Assembly (NCBI GenBank): GCA_019459485.1
Contig: JAIBEZ010000022.1
Span: 1 to 64,000 of the forward strand
Direction: 5' to 3'
Source of the DNA: Prolixibacteraceae bacterium
GTDB lineage: Bacteria > Bacteroidota > Bacteroidia > Bacteroidales > Prolixibacteraceae
Length of the DNA: 64,000 nucleotides
In this document: piece after piece, positions 1 to 8,512 of the stretch
Layout: the number at the start of each line of letters is the position of its first letter
Numbering within the stretch: position 1 is the first letter of the stretch
The notes under the pieces: model-generated
Database searches by the model: none
What the model was told of the DNA's origin: nothing
What the model saw: only the letters and a program-made list of their open reading frames with translations
Position numbers and translations under genes: made by a program

Positions 1-1
1 A

Positions 2-217
2 ATGCTTGGAGAGGCTTCGACAACTGAAATTGTAAAGACACAGAATCCAAAAGGATTTATTCAAAATAAAAAGGCAGCTAAACAAGGTGGTGCCGTTGCT
101 GGTAACGCCAGGCGGGAACTTGAAAGTAGAACAGGGAAAAAGGTAGTATCCACCAATAATTACTTACCGGAAGCAAAGAAAAACAAAGAACTAAAAAAAG
201 GTAAGGAGGAAGAATAG
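2..217 (+). CDS. C-terminal end of a Bro-N-domain (phage antirepressor-like) protein, 5' partial
   Basis: Only the last 71 codons lie in the window; the frame is open to the left edge, so the ATG at position 2 (MLGEASTTEI) is probably internal. The stretch with MLGEASTTEI, a QNKKAAKQGG segment and GNARRELESRTGKKVVS resembles, from memory, the C-terminal tail of Bacteroidetes proteins that start with a Bro-N (BRO family, prophage antirepressor) domain. The tail is rich in Lys and Glu and ends KKGKEEE. The DNA-binding Bro-N domain itself would lie upstream of the window and cannot be seen. Such proteins occur in chromosomes as well as prophages, so this alone does not show a prophage. Family call is fairly sure, function unknown. 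Confidence 0.65.
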   Translation: MLGEASTTEIVKTQNPKGFIQNKKAAKQGGAVAGNARRELESRTGKKVVSTNNYLPEAKKNKELKKGKEEE

Positions 218-281
218 TCAAAGTCGGAATTTGCGAGACGTTTATGACCCATCAATGATACTTCTTTCCCGGAAATCAAAC

Positions 282-289
282 TATCTTTG
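282..289 (+). promoter_or_regulatory. candidate -7 element for the metal ABC operon
   Basis: TATCTTTG fits the Bacteroidetes -7 consensus TAnnTTTG and lies 42 nt before the ATG of the binding-protein gene. No TTTG is seen at the proper -33 distance, so the call rests on the -7 element alone. Confidence 0.4.
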
Positions 290-331
290 GTTTCGAATGT
301 TTAGTCAGTTCTGATTTTTAGTTTTTAGTTC

Positions 332-1195
332 ATGAAAAAATACCTCTATTTTTTAATTGCCTTATTATTCGCCTGTCAGCCAAAGCAAAAAGACGGGCGT
401 GAACTGGTTTCGGTCAGTATTCTTCCTCAGAAATATTTTGTTGATCAAATTACAGGTAATCTTTTACAGGTGAACGTGTTGGTTCCACCCGGTTCGAGTC
501 CACACAATTATTCGATACTTCCTTCGCAAATGAAAGACATGGCCAAATCGAAAGTTTGGTTGCAGGTTGGTCTGCTCACTTTCGAAGATGCACTTGGGGA
601 TAAATTGGCTGATATCAATAAAGATCTGAACATTGTGAATTGTTCTGAAGGAATTGACCCGATTGCCGGAAGCGAATGTGAGGAAGAGGATCACGAACAT
701 GCCCATCACGAAGCTTACGACCCGCATGTTTGGCTGGCGCCTGCCGAGTCAAAAATAATGGCACAAAATACTTTGAATGCTTTGAAAACCAGTTTCCCGC
801 AACATGCTGCTATTTTTGACGCCAATTATGAACGGTTTATTTCGAAAATCGATTCTGTTTCTGCACTGATCAATCAAAAACTTGCTTCGCTAACCAACCG
901 GAACATCCTTATATTTCATCCAACGCTTGGTTATTATGCCCGTCAGTTTGGACTGACACAAATAGCGCTTGAGCTCGATGGAAAAGAACCTTCGCCAATG
1001 CACATGAAAAGCATTGTGGATTTGGCGCGGGAGCAAAATATTCGTGTAATTTTTATTCAAAAGGAATTTGATGTTGAGAATGCTCAGCAACTAGCGCGCG
1101 AATTAGATGGGGAAGTTGTAATCATTGATCCGCTGGATTACGACTGGGAAAAGCAACTTCAGGATATTACTGAAAAAATAGCCGCTCAAAAATGA
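332..1195 (+). CDS. znuA: zinc/manganese ABC transporter substrate-binding lipoprotein (ZnuA family)
   Basis: This is the extracytoplasmic metal-binding subunit of an ABC importer (cluster 9 family, PF01297). The N-terminus is a lipoprotein signal with lipobox LLFAC (Cys15), so it should be anchored in a membrane facing the periplasm. Metal-ligand regions typical of the family are visible: PHNYSILPSQ, a His/Glu-rich loop (EEEDHEHAHHE) just before DPHVWLAP, and HPTLGYYARQFGL, with EPSPMH further on. The His-rich loop is a hallmark of zinc-type members, but manganese or iron cannot be excluded. Length (287 aa) is normal. It overlaps the next gene by 4 bp (ATGA), so all three importer genes are translationally linked. 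Confidence 0.9.
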   Translation: MKKYLYFLIALLFACQPKQKDGRELVSVSILPQKYFVDQITGNLLQVNVLVPPGSSPHNYSILPSQMKDMAKSKVWLQVGLLTFEDALGDKLADINKDLNIVNCSEGIDPIAGSECEEEDHEHAHHEAYDPHVWLAPAESKIMAQNTLNALKTSFPQHAAIFDANYERFISKIDSVSALINQKLASLTNRNILIFHPTLGYYARQFGLTQIALELDGKEPSPMHMKSIVDLAREQNIRVIFIQKEFDVENAQQLARELDGEVVIIDPLDYDWEKQLQDITEKIAAQK

Positions 1196-1953
1196 AGAAA
1201 CTGCTCGAAATAAAAGACCTTTCGGCTGGTTACGAAAATCAGGTGGTGCTTGAAAATGTTTCGCTTGATATTTTTTCCAACGATTTTATAGGAGTGATTG
1301 GGCCCAACGGAGGTGGAAAAACGACCCTCATAAAAACTATTCTTGGTTTGATCAAGCCAATTTCAGGAGAGTTGAACCTGCTCATCAACAAAAAAAACAT
1401 TGGCTATTTGCCACAGGTGAACCAGATCGACAAGCGCTTTCCGATTACTGTCTTTGATGTTGTGAGATCGGGAAAAGCTGATACGGCCTTGTTTTCATCG
1501 TTTCACAGAAACAGGCAGGAAAAAGAAAAAGCAGAATCACTACTTCACGAAATGGGAATTTCACAACTTCGAAATAAGTCGATTGGTGAACTTTCAGGAG
1601 GACAAATGCAACGCGTATTCTTGTGCCGCGCACTGATGAATGAGCCGGAATTACTTGTTTTGGACGAACCAAGCACCTACGTTGACAATAATTTTGAAGG
1701 CGAATTGTATCTGAAATTAAAAGAATTGAACGACCGCATGGCGATTTTGCTGATTTCGCATGATGTTGGCACTATTTCGTTTTTTGTGAAAACCATTGCC
1801 TGTGTAAATCGTAACCTGCACCATCATCCGAGCAATGTAATCAGCGAAGAACAGCTGGCATCGTACAACTGCCCGCTGCAAATTATCACGCACGGAAACA
1901 TTCCGCACACTGTTTTGAAACTACACGACGAACACTATGAGCACAATCATTGA
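1192..1953 (+). CDS. znuC: metal ABC transporter ATP-binding protein (ZnuC family)
   Basis: The cytoplasmic ATPase of the metal importer. The Walker A motif is GPNGGGKTT at residues 37-45, the signature LSGGQ at 134-138, and the Walker B end LVLDEPS with Asp158-Glu159; a switch histidine follows in LLISHD. Length 253 aa is normal. The C-terminal tail is rich in His (HDEHYEHNH), as in some zinc importer ATPases, which is consistent with metal handling but not proof. It starts in the ATGA overlap with the binding-protein gene and its 3' end overlaps the permease gene by 17 bp, so the three subunits are expected to be made together. Confidence 0.93.
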   Translation: MKKLLEIKDLSAGYENQVVLENVSLDIFSNDFIGVIGPNGGGKTTLIKTILGLIKPISGELNLLINKKNIGYLPQVNQIDKRFPITVFDVVRSGKADTALFSSFHRNRQEKEKAESLLHEMGISQLRNKSIGELSGGQMQRVFLCRALMNEPELLVLDEPSTYVDNNFEGELYLKLKELNDRMAILLISHDVGTISFFVKTIACVNRNLHHHPSNVISEEQLASYNCPLQIITHGNIPHTVLKLHDEHYEHNH

Positions 1954-2761
1954 GCTGTTTTCTTATGACTTTTTTGTAAATGCATTCCTGGCTTCGTTGC
2001 TGGCAGCCATCTCGTGCGGAATTGTGGGCACGTACATCGTTTCGCGGCGAATTGTATTTATCAGCGGCGGAATCACGCATGCTTCGTTTGGAGGTATCGG
2101 TATGGGATATTACCTGGGCATCAATCCACTGGTGGGAGCAGGAATTTTTTCCATTTTATCCGGAATGGGCATTCAGCTTTTCAGTAGTAAAGGGAAAGTT
2201 CGCGAAGACTCGTCGATCGCTATCTGGTGGTCGCTCGGGATGGCCATCGGGATTATATTTGTGTATCTCACACCAGGTTATGCACCCAATCTGATGAGCT
2301 ATTTGTTTGGGAGTATTTTGACCGTTTCAACCGGTGAAATATGGCTCATGCTGGCGCTCGCAATCATTATCATTTTGTTCTTTACGCTTTTTTACCGTAC
2401 CATTTTGTATATCGCTTTTGACGAGGATTTTGCCAAAACATCCGATTTACCGGTAGGTTTGTTTAATTACCTGCTGATGATCCTGATTTCGCTCACCATT
2501 GTTTTAAATATCAGGGTTGTAGGAATTATCCTGATTCTATCACTGCTGACGATTCCACAAGCCACAGCCAACCTTTTCACACGCGATTTTGGCCGAATGA
2601 TGTTTTATTCCGTAGGTTTTGCTTTTCTGGCCTCCTTTATCGGACTTCTGGTTTCGTATTTTGCTGACATTCCTTCAGGAGCAACCATTATTTTTACCCA
2701 GGTGATCATTTTCGGTCTGGTTAAGATGTTTAAAGTCGTTTCACTTAGCTCAACGATTTGA
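1937..2761 (+). CDS. znuB: metal ABC transporter permease (ZnuB/ABC-3 family)
   Basis: Integral membrane subunit of the metal importer (ABC-3 family, PF00950), 274 aa with about eight hydrophobic segments. The region GGITHASFGGIGMGYYLGI after the first helices and DLPVGLFNYLLMILISLTI around residues 170-190 fit the family pattern, where the cytoplasmic loop contacts the ATPase. The ATG at 1937 lies inside the end of the ATPase gene, a coupling usual in these operons. No terminator is visible after it; the next gene has its own promoter. Confidence 0.92.
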   Translation: MSTIIELFSYDFFVNAFLASLLAAISCGIVGTYIVSRRIVFISGGITHASFGGIGMGYYLGINPLVGAGIFSILSGMGIQLFSSKGKVREDSSIAIWWSLGMAIGIIFVYLTPGYAPNLMSYLFGSILTVSTGEIWLMLALAIIIILFFTLFYRTILYIAFDEDFAKTSDLPVGLFNYLLMILISLTIVLNIRVVGIILILSLLTIPQATANLFTRDFGRMMFYSVGFAFLASFIGLLVSYFADIPSGATIIFTQVIIFGLVKMFKVVSLSSTI

Positions 2762-2818
2762 TGCTGGATTAATAGAATAACTTTAAAATTTGTCATTAAC
2801 TAAAATTTCATATATTTG

Positions 2819-2850
2819 TTTGAATAGTAATTTTTACCATCCTATATTTG
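2819..2850 (+). promoter_or_regulatory. promoter of the HEPN-X-SecB cassette
   Basis: TTTG at 2819-2822 and TATATTTG at 2843-2850 are separated by 20 nt, an exact match to the Bacteroidetes promoter pattern. Transcription should begin near 2856, only about 8 nt before the GTG start at 2864, giving a nearly leaderless message and supporting that start codon. Confidence 0.75.
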
Positions 2851-2863
2851 CAACCTCAAATAA

Positions 2864-3286
2864 GTGAGCTATTTAAAAATAAAATCTGAACACAACCTTT
2901 CAGCAGCAGAAATACTGATTAGAAATGGTCTTCATGCACCAAGTGTGCATTGTTCTTATTATAGTAGCTTCCAATTGAGCAAATTTGCATTAAAAGAATT
3001 CTCTGGAATTGACTATCAAAAACAAGAAGAAGAATTAAATATGCTTAAACAAACAAAATCAGGGAAAATAGGAATTCATGAATTTGTAATAAACCGATTA
3101 GGAACTGAAATTAAACACTATTCAAATGAAGCCTTTCTCACTTATACTAATAATATCAGGCTATTAAAGACTTTTAGGATCAAATCTGATTATCTTGATA
3201 AACCTGTAACAGATGAACAAAGCAAGGAATCGTTACGTTTATCAAGCGAGATTGTTCAATTATTAAAATCTAAATGCCATTTATGA
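2864..3286 (+). CDS. HEPN-like protein, candidate RNase toxin of a TAC-like cassette
   Basis: A 140-residue protein starting with GTG; the strong promoter just upstream and the lack of another early start support it. The region NLSAAEILIRNGLHAPSVHCSYYSSFQLSKF (in two parts, residues 11-41) has the helix pattern of HEPN proteins, in which A/S and aromatic residues pack two long helices. A possible HEPN catalytic RX6H motif is Arg78 to His85 (RLGTEIKH followed by Tyr). HEPN proteins are often RNases in toxin-antitoxin and defence systems. The gene overlaps the next one by ATGA and is AT-rich compared with its neighbours, which suggests transfer. The HEPN assignment is by eye and should be treated as likely, not certain; toxicity is inferred from context. 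Confidence 0.6.
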   Translation: MSYLKIKSEHNLSAAEILIRNGLHAPSVHCSYYSSFQLSKFALKEFSGIDYQKQEEELNMLKQTKSGKIGIHEFVINRLGTEIKHYSNEAFLTYTNNIRLLKTFRIKSDYLDKPVTDEQSKESLRLSSEIVQLLKSKCHL

Positions 3287-3657
3287 ACAGTAAAGAATAT
3301 ATTAAAACAAAACTTCAGGAGTTATTAAAACTTTATCCTCAAATAACCTTCTATTATCAATTTGATGAAATTAATAACTTACACATAGTACAGGTTGATC
3401 CCAAAAACGAATTTGATTCAAATTTTGCTTTTAGGAATGACGAGGCTGAATTAATGTTTGATTTTGATAACACATTTTTTCCTGAAAGCATTTTATTTAT
3501 TTGTGAAAATTCTCTCATCAGTGTAGATTCTCCTGAATTTATTCTTAAAAATTACACATCTGTTGTGATGGATGATGTTTTGTTAAAATACAACTATGTG
3601 GGTATTAAAGACAAAGAATATCAGTCTGGAGAAAATAATTACGCATTAGCAGCATAA
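3283..3657 (+). CDS. small acidic protein of unknown family, middle gene of the HEPN-X-SecB cassette
   Basis: I do not recognise this family. Two starts are possible, ATG at 3274 and ATG at 3283; the second is preferred because it forms an ATGA overlap with the HEPN-like gene, giving 124 aa. The protein is acidic (NEFDSNFAFRNDEAELMFDF) with mixed strand and helix pattern, no signal peptide, no membrane helix and no evident helix-turn-helix. It sits 4 bp before the SecB-like gene. In known toxin-antitoxin-chaperone modules the middle gene is the antitoxin, so position makes an antitoxin role possible, but nothing in the sequence proves it. Confidence 0.75.
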   Translation: MNSKEYIKTKLQELLKLYPQITFYYQFDEINNLHIVQVDPKNEFDSNFAFRNDEAELMFDFDNTFFPESILFICENSLISVDSPEFILKNYTSVVMDDVLLKYNYVGIKDKEYQSGENNYALAA

Positions 3658-3661
3658 ATAT

Positions 3662-4078
3662 ATGGAAGAAGCAATAAAATCGGCTTTTAAATTTGAAAAA
3701 TATAATATTTTAAGGTCTGTAATTAACAGAAAGTCAGACCAAACGCCAAAATCTCTCCAGATAGGTTTCGAACCAAAAGGAACTCATTTTAAAGAAGATA
3801 ATCGGTTTGAACTTTCTCTTGGTGTGCGAATTGAAGACGAGGGCGAAAATTTATTGATTGAAGTAGATGCATCAGCAACTTATATTTTAGAAGGAGAAGT
3901 ATCTGAGAAAATGCTAAAAACTTTCTTCTATTTAAATGCTCCTGCAATTCTCTTTCCATACATTAGAGCATACATTGCTACATTGACAACTTTATCAGGT
4001 ATGGCTCCAATAAATCTTCCTACCTTGAACTTGACTCAATTAGCACCTCAATTAGAAAAAAATACACATTGGGTTTAA
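3662..4078 (+). CDS. SecB-like chaperone (non-canonical)
   Basis: A 138-residue protein whose second half resembles SecB: residues 91-124 (LNAPAILFPYIRAYIATL, then APINLPTLNL) match the E. coli SecB region that reads CPNILFPYARECITSL and PQLNLAPVNF, forming the substrate-groove helix and end of the fold. Residues 49-78 alternate as beta-strands (FELSLGVRIEDEGENLLIEV), as in SecB. SecB binds unfolded chains and passes them to SecA; solitary SecB-like proteins such as Rv1957 instead guard the antitoxin of a toxin-antitoxin pair. Many Bacteroidetes lack classical SecB, and the tight linkage to two AT-rich genes favours the dedicated-chaperone role. The family call is strong; the partner is inferred. 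Confidence 0.8.
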   Translation: MEEAIKSAFKFEKYNILRSVINRKSDQTPKSLQIGFEPKGTHFKEDNRFELSLGVRIEDEGENLLIEVDASATYILEGEVSEKMLKTFFYLNAPAILFPYIRAYIATLTTLSGMAPINLPTLNLTQLAPQLEKNTHWV

Positions 4079-4087
4079 AACCAATTA

Positions 4088-4276
4088 ATGGTGATTCCCT
4101 TACCTGAAAATCCGATCAAAATTACCTGCACCCATTGCGGAAAAACCTGGGACAAGAAACAGCTCGAACGCTCGTGCAGCAATTGTTTTGCCTGTACAGG
4201 CTGCGAAGCATACATTTGTCCGGAGTGCCGTTACGAGATTGTGGTGGTTCCGATTAAGCCCATGAAGAAGAATTAG
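4088..4276 (+). CDS. small four-CxxC zinc-ribbon protein
   Basis: A 62-residue protein with eight cysteines in four CxxC pairs (Cys14/17, 30/33, 36/39, 44/47), enough to bind two zinc ions. No signal peptide is present. The family is not recognised beyond a zinc-ribbon or rubredoxin-like knuckle. The gene lies 9 bp after the SecB-like gene but has a higher GC content than the cassette, so it may be an old neighbour of the metal-importer operon that became separated when the cassette arrived. A role in zinc binding or metal-dependent regulation is only a guess. Confidence 0.7.
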   Translation: MVIPLPENPIKITCTHCGKTWDKKQLERSCSNCFACTGCEAYICPECRYEIVVVPIKPMKKN

Positions 4277-4313
4277 ATACTTACCGTAAATATAAATCTG
4301 AACCTATTTGAAA

Positions 4314-4350
4314 TAAAAAAGAGAAGAAATGTTTTAACCATCTCTTCTCT
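4314..4350 (-). terminator. Rho-independent terminator of the starch operon
   Basis: On the minus strand an 8-bp stem (AGAGAAGA with TCTTCTCT, loop of about 15 nt) is followed by TTTTTTATTT. It lies 68 bp past the stop of the last minus-strand gene, between convergent genes, and probably ends the SusC-led transcript. Confidence 0.7.
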
Positions 4351-4417
4351 AATTGATTAATAAATATTGCCAATTTATTAACTGTAATCAATTCAAAAGT
4401 ATAAAATATTCAGGATT

Positions 4418-5671
4418 CTAAAAACCCCTTGTACTTTGCCATTCGGCCCAGTTGATGGAGGAGAAATAGCTTCGGAGCATTCCATCGAATAAACGTACGG
4501 CCTGAAGCCTTGTTTGGGTGGTGTTAATCTTCTGGATTTCATCTGGTAACTCCAATATTCGCTGATCGAGGAAAGCGTTCAAATCATCAATGGTTTGCGG
4601 ATAATTGGTAACTGTTTTTTCTTCAGCAATAAAATGGATATTGCCGGGCATCTGAACCTTTTCAGCTGTCAATTCAGGAATGTACCGTGAAATAATTTTG
4701 AAGGTATTTTGAGGTAACTGATATTGCCAATCGACATAAACAGCAATGATTTTCACCAATTCGTCTTTGCTTTCTTTGTTTGCCTGGGCAGGTAGTTTTG
4801 CAAGTTGCTGCTTCTGGTCGTTTAACGAAGTTCCCAGATTGTCCCAGTTGTTTTTTATTGCCAAAAGTGCACTGATATCACTGAAAGGGTGGTCGCTTGG
4901 AAGACCAATAAAAATCACTTTTGCTTTGTACGAAGGATTGCTTGTTTTCACCTCGTCCAATATCGATTTCAGTGTGTTTACCGAATTCTGAAGATTCCGG
5001 ATGGATTGCTGGACTGCTGTAAAATTGAGCCGGTAGAAATTTAGTTCGATACTGTCACAGGCCGATTGCACTTCTTGCAATTTCTCATGTACCAGTTCGT
5101 TTTTGATGCCGGTAGCCTTAATATTTTGAGTTGAGAACCAAACATCTGATTCCCCTGCAATTTTAAAATAGAGGGTTGTCTCAGCATTGTTTTCTTCTGT
5201 TCTAATGTGTTCGTTTTTAGCGAACTGCCAACTTGCTTTGACGGTAATTTTAAGGTAGGATTGTGAGAATTTTTGATTGGATACAATGACTTCCGAAATT
5301 GATTGGTTATCGGTAGGTTTTACCTGAAGAAATTCATCGGCAGCAAAGCGAATTTCCTCTTTGATTAATTTCCACTCTGATTTTTTCCCGTCAACCTGAT
5401 AAGTAATGCCATCTTTTCCCCTTGAAAGAATTTGACCCGTACCGGTTATGTCGGCATAAATATCCGGAAACTTGCAATAATCACGTCGGCCTCCTTCCAT
5501 CTCAACGTCCACCATTAATTTCTGGCCGGGTTTTACCGAAAGAACTTCACCTGTTTTTGTAGGTTTTCCATCAACTTTGACTTGAATAAATGGTTTTCTT
5601 AGAGGTTGCGCGCTGTAACCAAATCCGACCATAAAAACCATCATCACCAGAATCAGCAAGAGGCTTTTCAT
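4418..5671 (-). CDS. secreted protein of unknown function at the end of the starch operon
   Basis: A 417-residue protein with a clear Sec signal peptide (MKSLLLILVMMVFMVGFGYSA). I do not recognise the family. After the signal, residues about 25-150 look beta-rich (PFIQVKVDGKPTKTGEVLSV, PGQKLMVDVEMEGG), and residues about 195-300 look helical and possibly coiled. Only one cysteine is seen in the mature part near residue 66 (RRDYCKFPD) and another near 204. It starts 67 bp after the T9SS amylase gene with no terminator between, and an intrinsic terminator follows it, so it may share the starch transcript, but the product shows no carbohydrate-active motif. Confidence 0.75.
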   Translation of the reverse strand: MKSLLLILVMMVFMVGFGYSAQPLRKPFIQVKVDGKPTKTGEVLSVKPGQKLMVDVEMEGGRRDYCKFPDIYADITGTGQILSRGKDGITYQVDGKKSEWKLIKEEIRFAADEFLQVKPTDNQSISEVIVSNQKFSQSYLKITVKASWQFAKNEHIRTEENNAETTLYFKIAGESDVWFSTQNIKATGIKNELVHEKLQEVQSACDSIELNFYRLNFTAVQQSIRNLQNSVNTLKSILDEVKTSNPSYKAKVIFIGLPSDHPFSDISALLAIKNNWDNLGTSLNDQKQQLAKLPAQANKESKDELVKIIAVYVDWQYQLPQNTFKIISRYIPELTAEKVQMPGNIHFIAEEKTVTNYPQTIDDLNAFLDQRILELPDEIQKINTTQTRLQAVRLFDGMLRSYFSSINWAEWQSTRGF

Positions 5672-5738
5672 ATCTCCGGGTTTTGTAGTTCATGAATTCG
5701 GATAAAATTAATTAAAAAATCACAACATGTGTATGTTT

Positions 5739-8489
5739 TTAATTCTTTACGACTTTTTCAGTAAAAAACTGTCTGTCAGTTTGTACCCGGAGAAAATACA
5801 ATCCTGGTTTCAATTCGTCAAGCCTTATGTTTAGGTTATTTGTATCTGTGTTGGTTTTTTTTATGTTTTTTCCATCGATCGAAAACAACTCAACCGACCG
5901 GATTATTTCTTTTGATTCGATTTGAATCTGATCACTTGCCGGATTTGGGTAAATACGTATTGTTGAGTGAGTTATTTTTTCAGAAATACTTGTTGCCAGA
6001 TCTTTAAATGCCGGTAATTTCTTATCGCTGTACAACCTGTATTCACCAGCTTTCAGGAGAATTGACGCATTAACATCTGAAACTGCAAGTTCGTTGCCAC
6101 TGAAAAATTCGTACCAGGTTCCGGTATGCTGAAAATTTGGAACAATGGTTTGGTCAGCCATCCCGAAATTGCCAATCAGCGTGATGTTGTGATCGTTCAG
6201 TTTAAGCTGTATCTTTTTTGTTACACCATTCAGCGACAGGGTTTCCGTTCCTGAAGTGAATACATCAAACTGCTCGCGAAGCCGAAGCATGGCCGAATAA
6301 ACATCGAATAGTTTAAGACGGTTGGGATCTTCCAGATAATCCCAGTGAAGTGGTTTTGGGTCGGTTCTGCAACTGTTATTGATGGTGCCGTTTTCGCAGT
6401 AATTAATTGAATAATCGTACCCAAGTTCGCCAAATTGCCAGATCATTTTAGGTCCTGCGAGCGATAAAAAGAAAGCAGTTGTAAGCTGGCTGCGTTCGAG
6501 GGCAGTGCTGACTTCCTTGGTATTGTATGCGCCAAATGCATTTCCGTAACTGATTGTTTTGAACAACTGCCGTTCTTCGTCGTGGCTTTCCATGTAGGAT
6601 AAAAGTCCGGGTTTTGAATATCCCCTTGACTGATAGGATGCCCGGCTGAAATCAGATTTTCCGGATTCATTGTAACCCATGGCGGCTTCACCAAAATTGT
6701 AGGTCACATTGCCCCATATCAACATGCCATTGCCATAAGCTGCCAGCTCTCTTTCTTCAGTATCAGGAGCAAAATGTTCCAGAATTACATATGCTTTGGG
6801 ATTGACTTCCCAAATTTTATCAGCCATTCTTTTCAGCAGGGCAATTCGCGAAGCATCGTATCCTCCTCCATCGCCGGGGGTATTGGTAAAGCCTTTTGTG
6901 AAATCGAAACGGAAGCCATCGACTTTGAATTCTTCCATCCAGTATTTGTTAACCCGGTCAACAAAATCTTTGGTAGCCTGTCTTTCGTGGTTAAAATCCG
7001 ATCCCCAGAAATAGGTTGTGTTGGGCGATGTTTGGTTAAACCATGGATTGTCGGCAGCCGGCCGGTTCAGAGCATCGTTCCAGTACATTTTCACCATCGG
7101 ATTCGAATTGAACGAATGGTTTAAAACCATGTCCTGAATAACGATAAAACCTTGTTTGTGGCATTCGTCGATCAGTGCTTTCAGATCGTTTTTTGTTCCG
7201 TAGGCTTTGTCTGGTGCAAAATAAAAATTCGGATTATATCCCCAGCTAATGTTGCCTTCAAATTCGTTGACCGGCATCAGGTCGATGGTATTTATTCCAA
7301 GCCGTTTCAGGTAATCGAGTTTTGCCTGAAGGGCTTTGTAGGTTCTTTCCGGAGTAAAGTCGCGGATCAGCAGTTCGTAAACCGAAAGTTTACTGGCTTC
7401 AGGAATGGTATAGGTTGGAGTGCTCCAGACGTAAGGAGTTTGCGCGGTTTGCAGCACAGATGCCCGGTCGGATGCTTTCCCTTCAGGATAGGGCAACATG
7501 TTTGGGTAAACGGTTGATGAAATGTATTTGTCGTCGTACGGATCAGAAACCTTGTCAGTATATGGATCTGCTATTTTGATTTTGCCATCTATCAGGTATT
7601 GAAAGATGTATTCTTTCTTCGGAACCAGGTTTTCAATTTTAAGCCAGAACCAGTCTCCATCTTTTTTCATCTGGTAACTGTTATCGAGCACCCAGTTGTT
7701 GAAATCGCCGGTAACAAAAATGTTGTTCTTGGCTGGTGCATAAACTATTAATGTTGCCGACTGGTCGTCGGTATAATTGATACCGGCTTGTAAACCGGCA
7801 GGTCTGCTTTCAATTGGAGTGGTTTCGCGTATAAATACGTAAACTGAGTCAAGTTTTACTGTAGTATTTTGGGTGGCTTTCACTTTTAGCCAGTAATTTC
7901 CGGCATTTGGAATGGTAACGTTTTGTGTAAGCAATGTTCCGGTTTGGGAACCGATTTCCTGGTTGTTCAGGAATAATTTCAGGTCGGCTGCACTGGTTGT
8001 TGAGGCGGTAAAAATGAAGGTTTCATTCTTTTCAAAAATGTTGGTTCTGGCGGGCGAAGTAATGTTGACATTTAATCCTTCGGCAAAAACATCGATCAGA
8101 ATATCGTTGGTTTGTTTGGTCCCATCGGCTGAACGAAAAACAAGCGCGATTTTTTTAACTTTTTCAGCAGGCAAAACCGAATAAAATGTTCTGATATCGG
8201 GAGCTATTGACAGCTCGTAAATGCCGGCACCTTTGTTTGTCAGTTTGGGTTGTACCGTATTATTTCCCCATAAACCGATTACATGTTGCCATTGGGTATT
8301 TCCCTCAACAATTACGCCGGTATGCGCATACAAATCAGACGTATAAAACCCAAGCCTCGTTTCTTTCGATGAATCGAAAGTGATGGTTACCGCACTGGTT
8401 TCGATGGGTAGTGCAGGATTGGTGGTGACTTGCGCAAATATTTGAAAAGGAAGGAGAACCGATAAAATAAAAAAGCAGATGCGGATCAT
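5739..8489 (-). CDS. extracellular GH13 alpha-amylase with T9SS sorting domain
   Basis: A 916-residue secreted starch-degrading enzyme. Order: signal peptide (about 1-20), N-terminal beta-sandwich modules (about 25-230), a CBM48/E-set-like module (about 240-330, with VTGDFNNWVLDNSYQMKK), a GH13 catalytic barrel (about 365-760), a C-terminal sheet, and a T9SS type A sorting domain (last 80 residues, IYPNPASDQIQIES to FTEKVVKN). The GH13 catalytic triad is visible: Asp529 in DGFRFDF, Glu571 in VILEHF and Asp637 in MESHDEER. It should be exported through the type 9 system and attached or released outside, filling the place SusG holds in Bacteroides. A hairpin terminator lies before it, so it may be expressed below SusC-F. 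Confidence 0.92.
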   Translation of the reverse strand: MIRICFFILSVLLPFQIFAQVTTNPALPIETSAVTITFDSSKETRLGFYTSDLYAHTGVIVEGNTQWQHVIGLWGNNTVQPKLTNKGAGIYELSIAPDIRTFYSVLPAEKVKKIALVFRSADGTKQTNDILIDVFAEGLNVNITSPARTNIFEKNETFIFTASTTSAADLKLFLNNQEIGSQTGTLLTQNVTIPNAGNYWLKVKATQNTTVKLDSVYVFIRETTPIESRPAGLQAGINYTDDQSATLIVYAPAKNNIFVTGDFNNWVLDNSYQMKKDGDWFWLKIENLVPKKEYIFQYLIDGKIKIADPYTDKVSDPYDDKYISSTVYPNMLPYPEGKASDRASVLQTAQTPYVWSTPTYTIPEASKLSVYELLIRDFTPERTYKALQAKLDYLKRLGINTIDLMPVNEFEGNISWGYNPNFYFAPDKAYGTKNDLKALIDECHKQGFIVIQDMVLNHSFNSNPMVKMYWNDALNRPAADNPWFNQTSPNTTYFWGSDFNHERQATKDFVDRVNKYWMEEFKVDGFRFDFTKGFTNTPGDGGGYDASRIALLKRMADKIWEVNPKAYVILEHFAPDTEERELAAYGNGMLIWGNVTYNFGEAAMGYNESGKSDFSRASYQSRGYSKPGLLSYMESHDEERQLFKTISYGNAFGAYNTKEVSTALERSQLTTAFFLSLAGPKMIWQFGELGYDYSINYCENGTINNSCRTDPKPLHWDYLEDPNRLKLFDVYSAMLRLREQFDVFTSGTETLSLNGVTKKIQLKLNDHNITLIGNFGMADQTIVPNFQHTGTWYEFFSGNELAVSDVNASILLKAGEYRLYSDKKLPAFKDLATSISEKITHSTIRIYPNPASDQIQIESKEIIRSVELFSIDGKNIKKTNTDTNNLNIRLDELKPGLYFLRVQTDRQFFTEKVVKN

Positions 8490-8512
8490 GGTGCTAGTCT
8501 TTTATGTTGAAA

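Noticed and set aside
1-2761. Prophage at the left edge because of the Bro-N tail
   Set aside because: Only the C-terminal tail is present and the next genes are an ordinary metal importer; Bro-N proteins occur widely outside phages.
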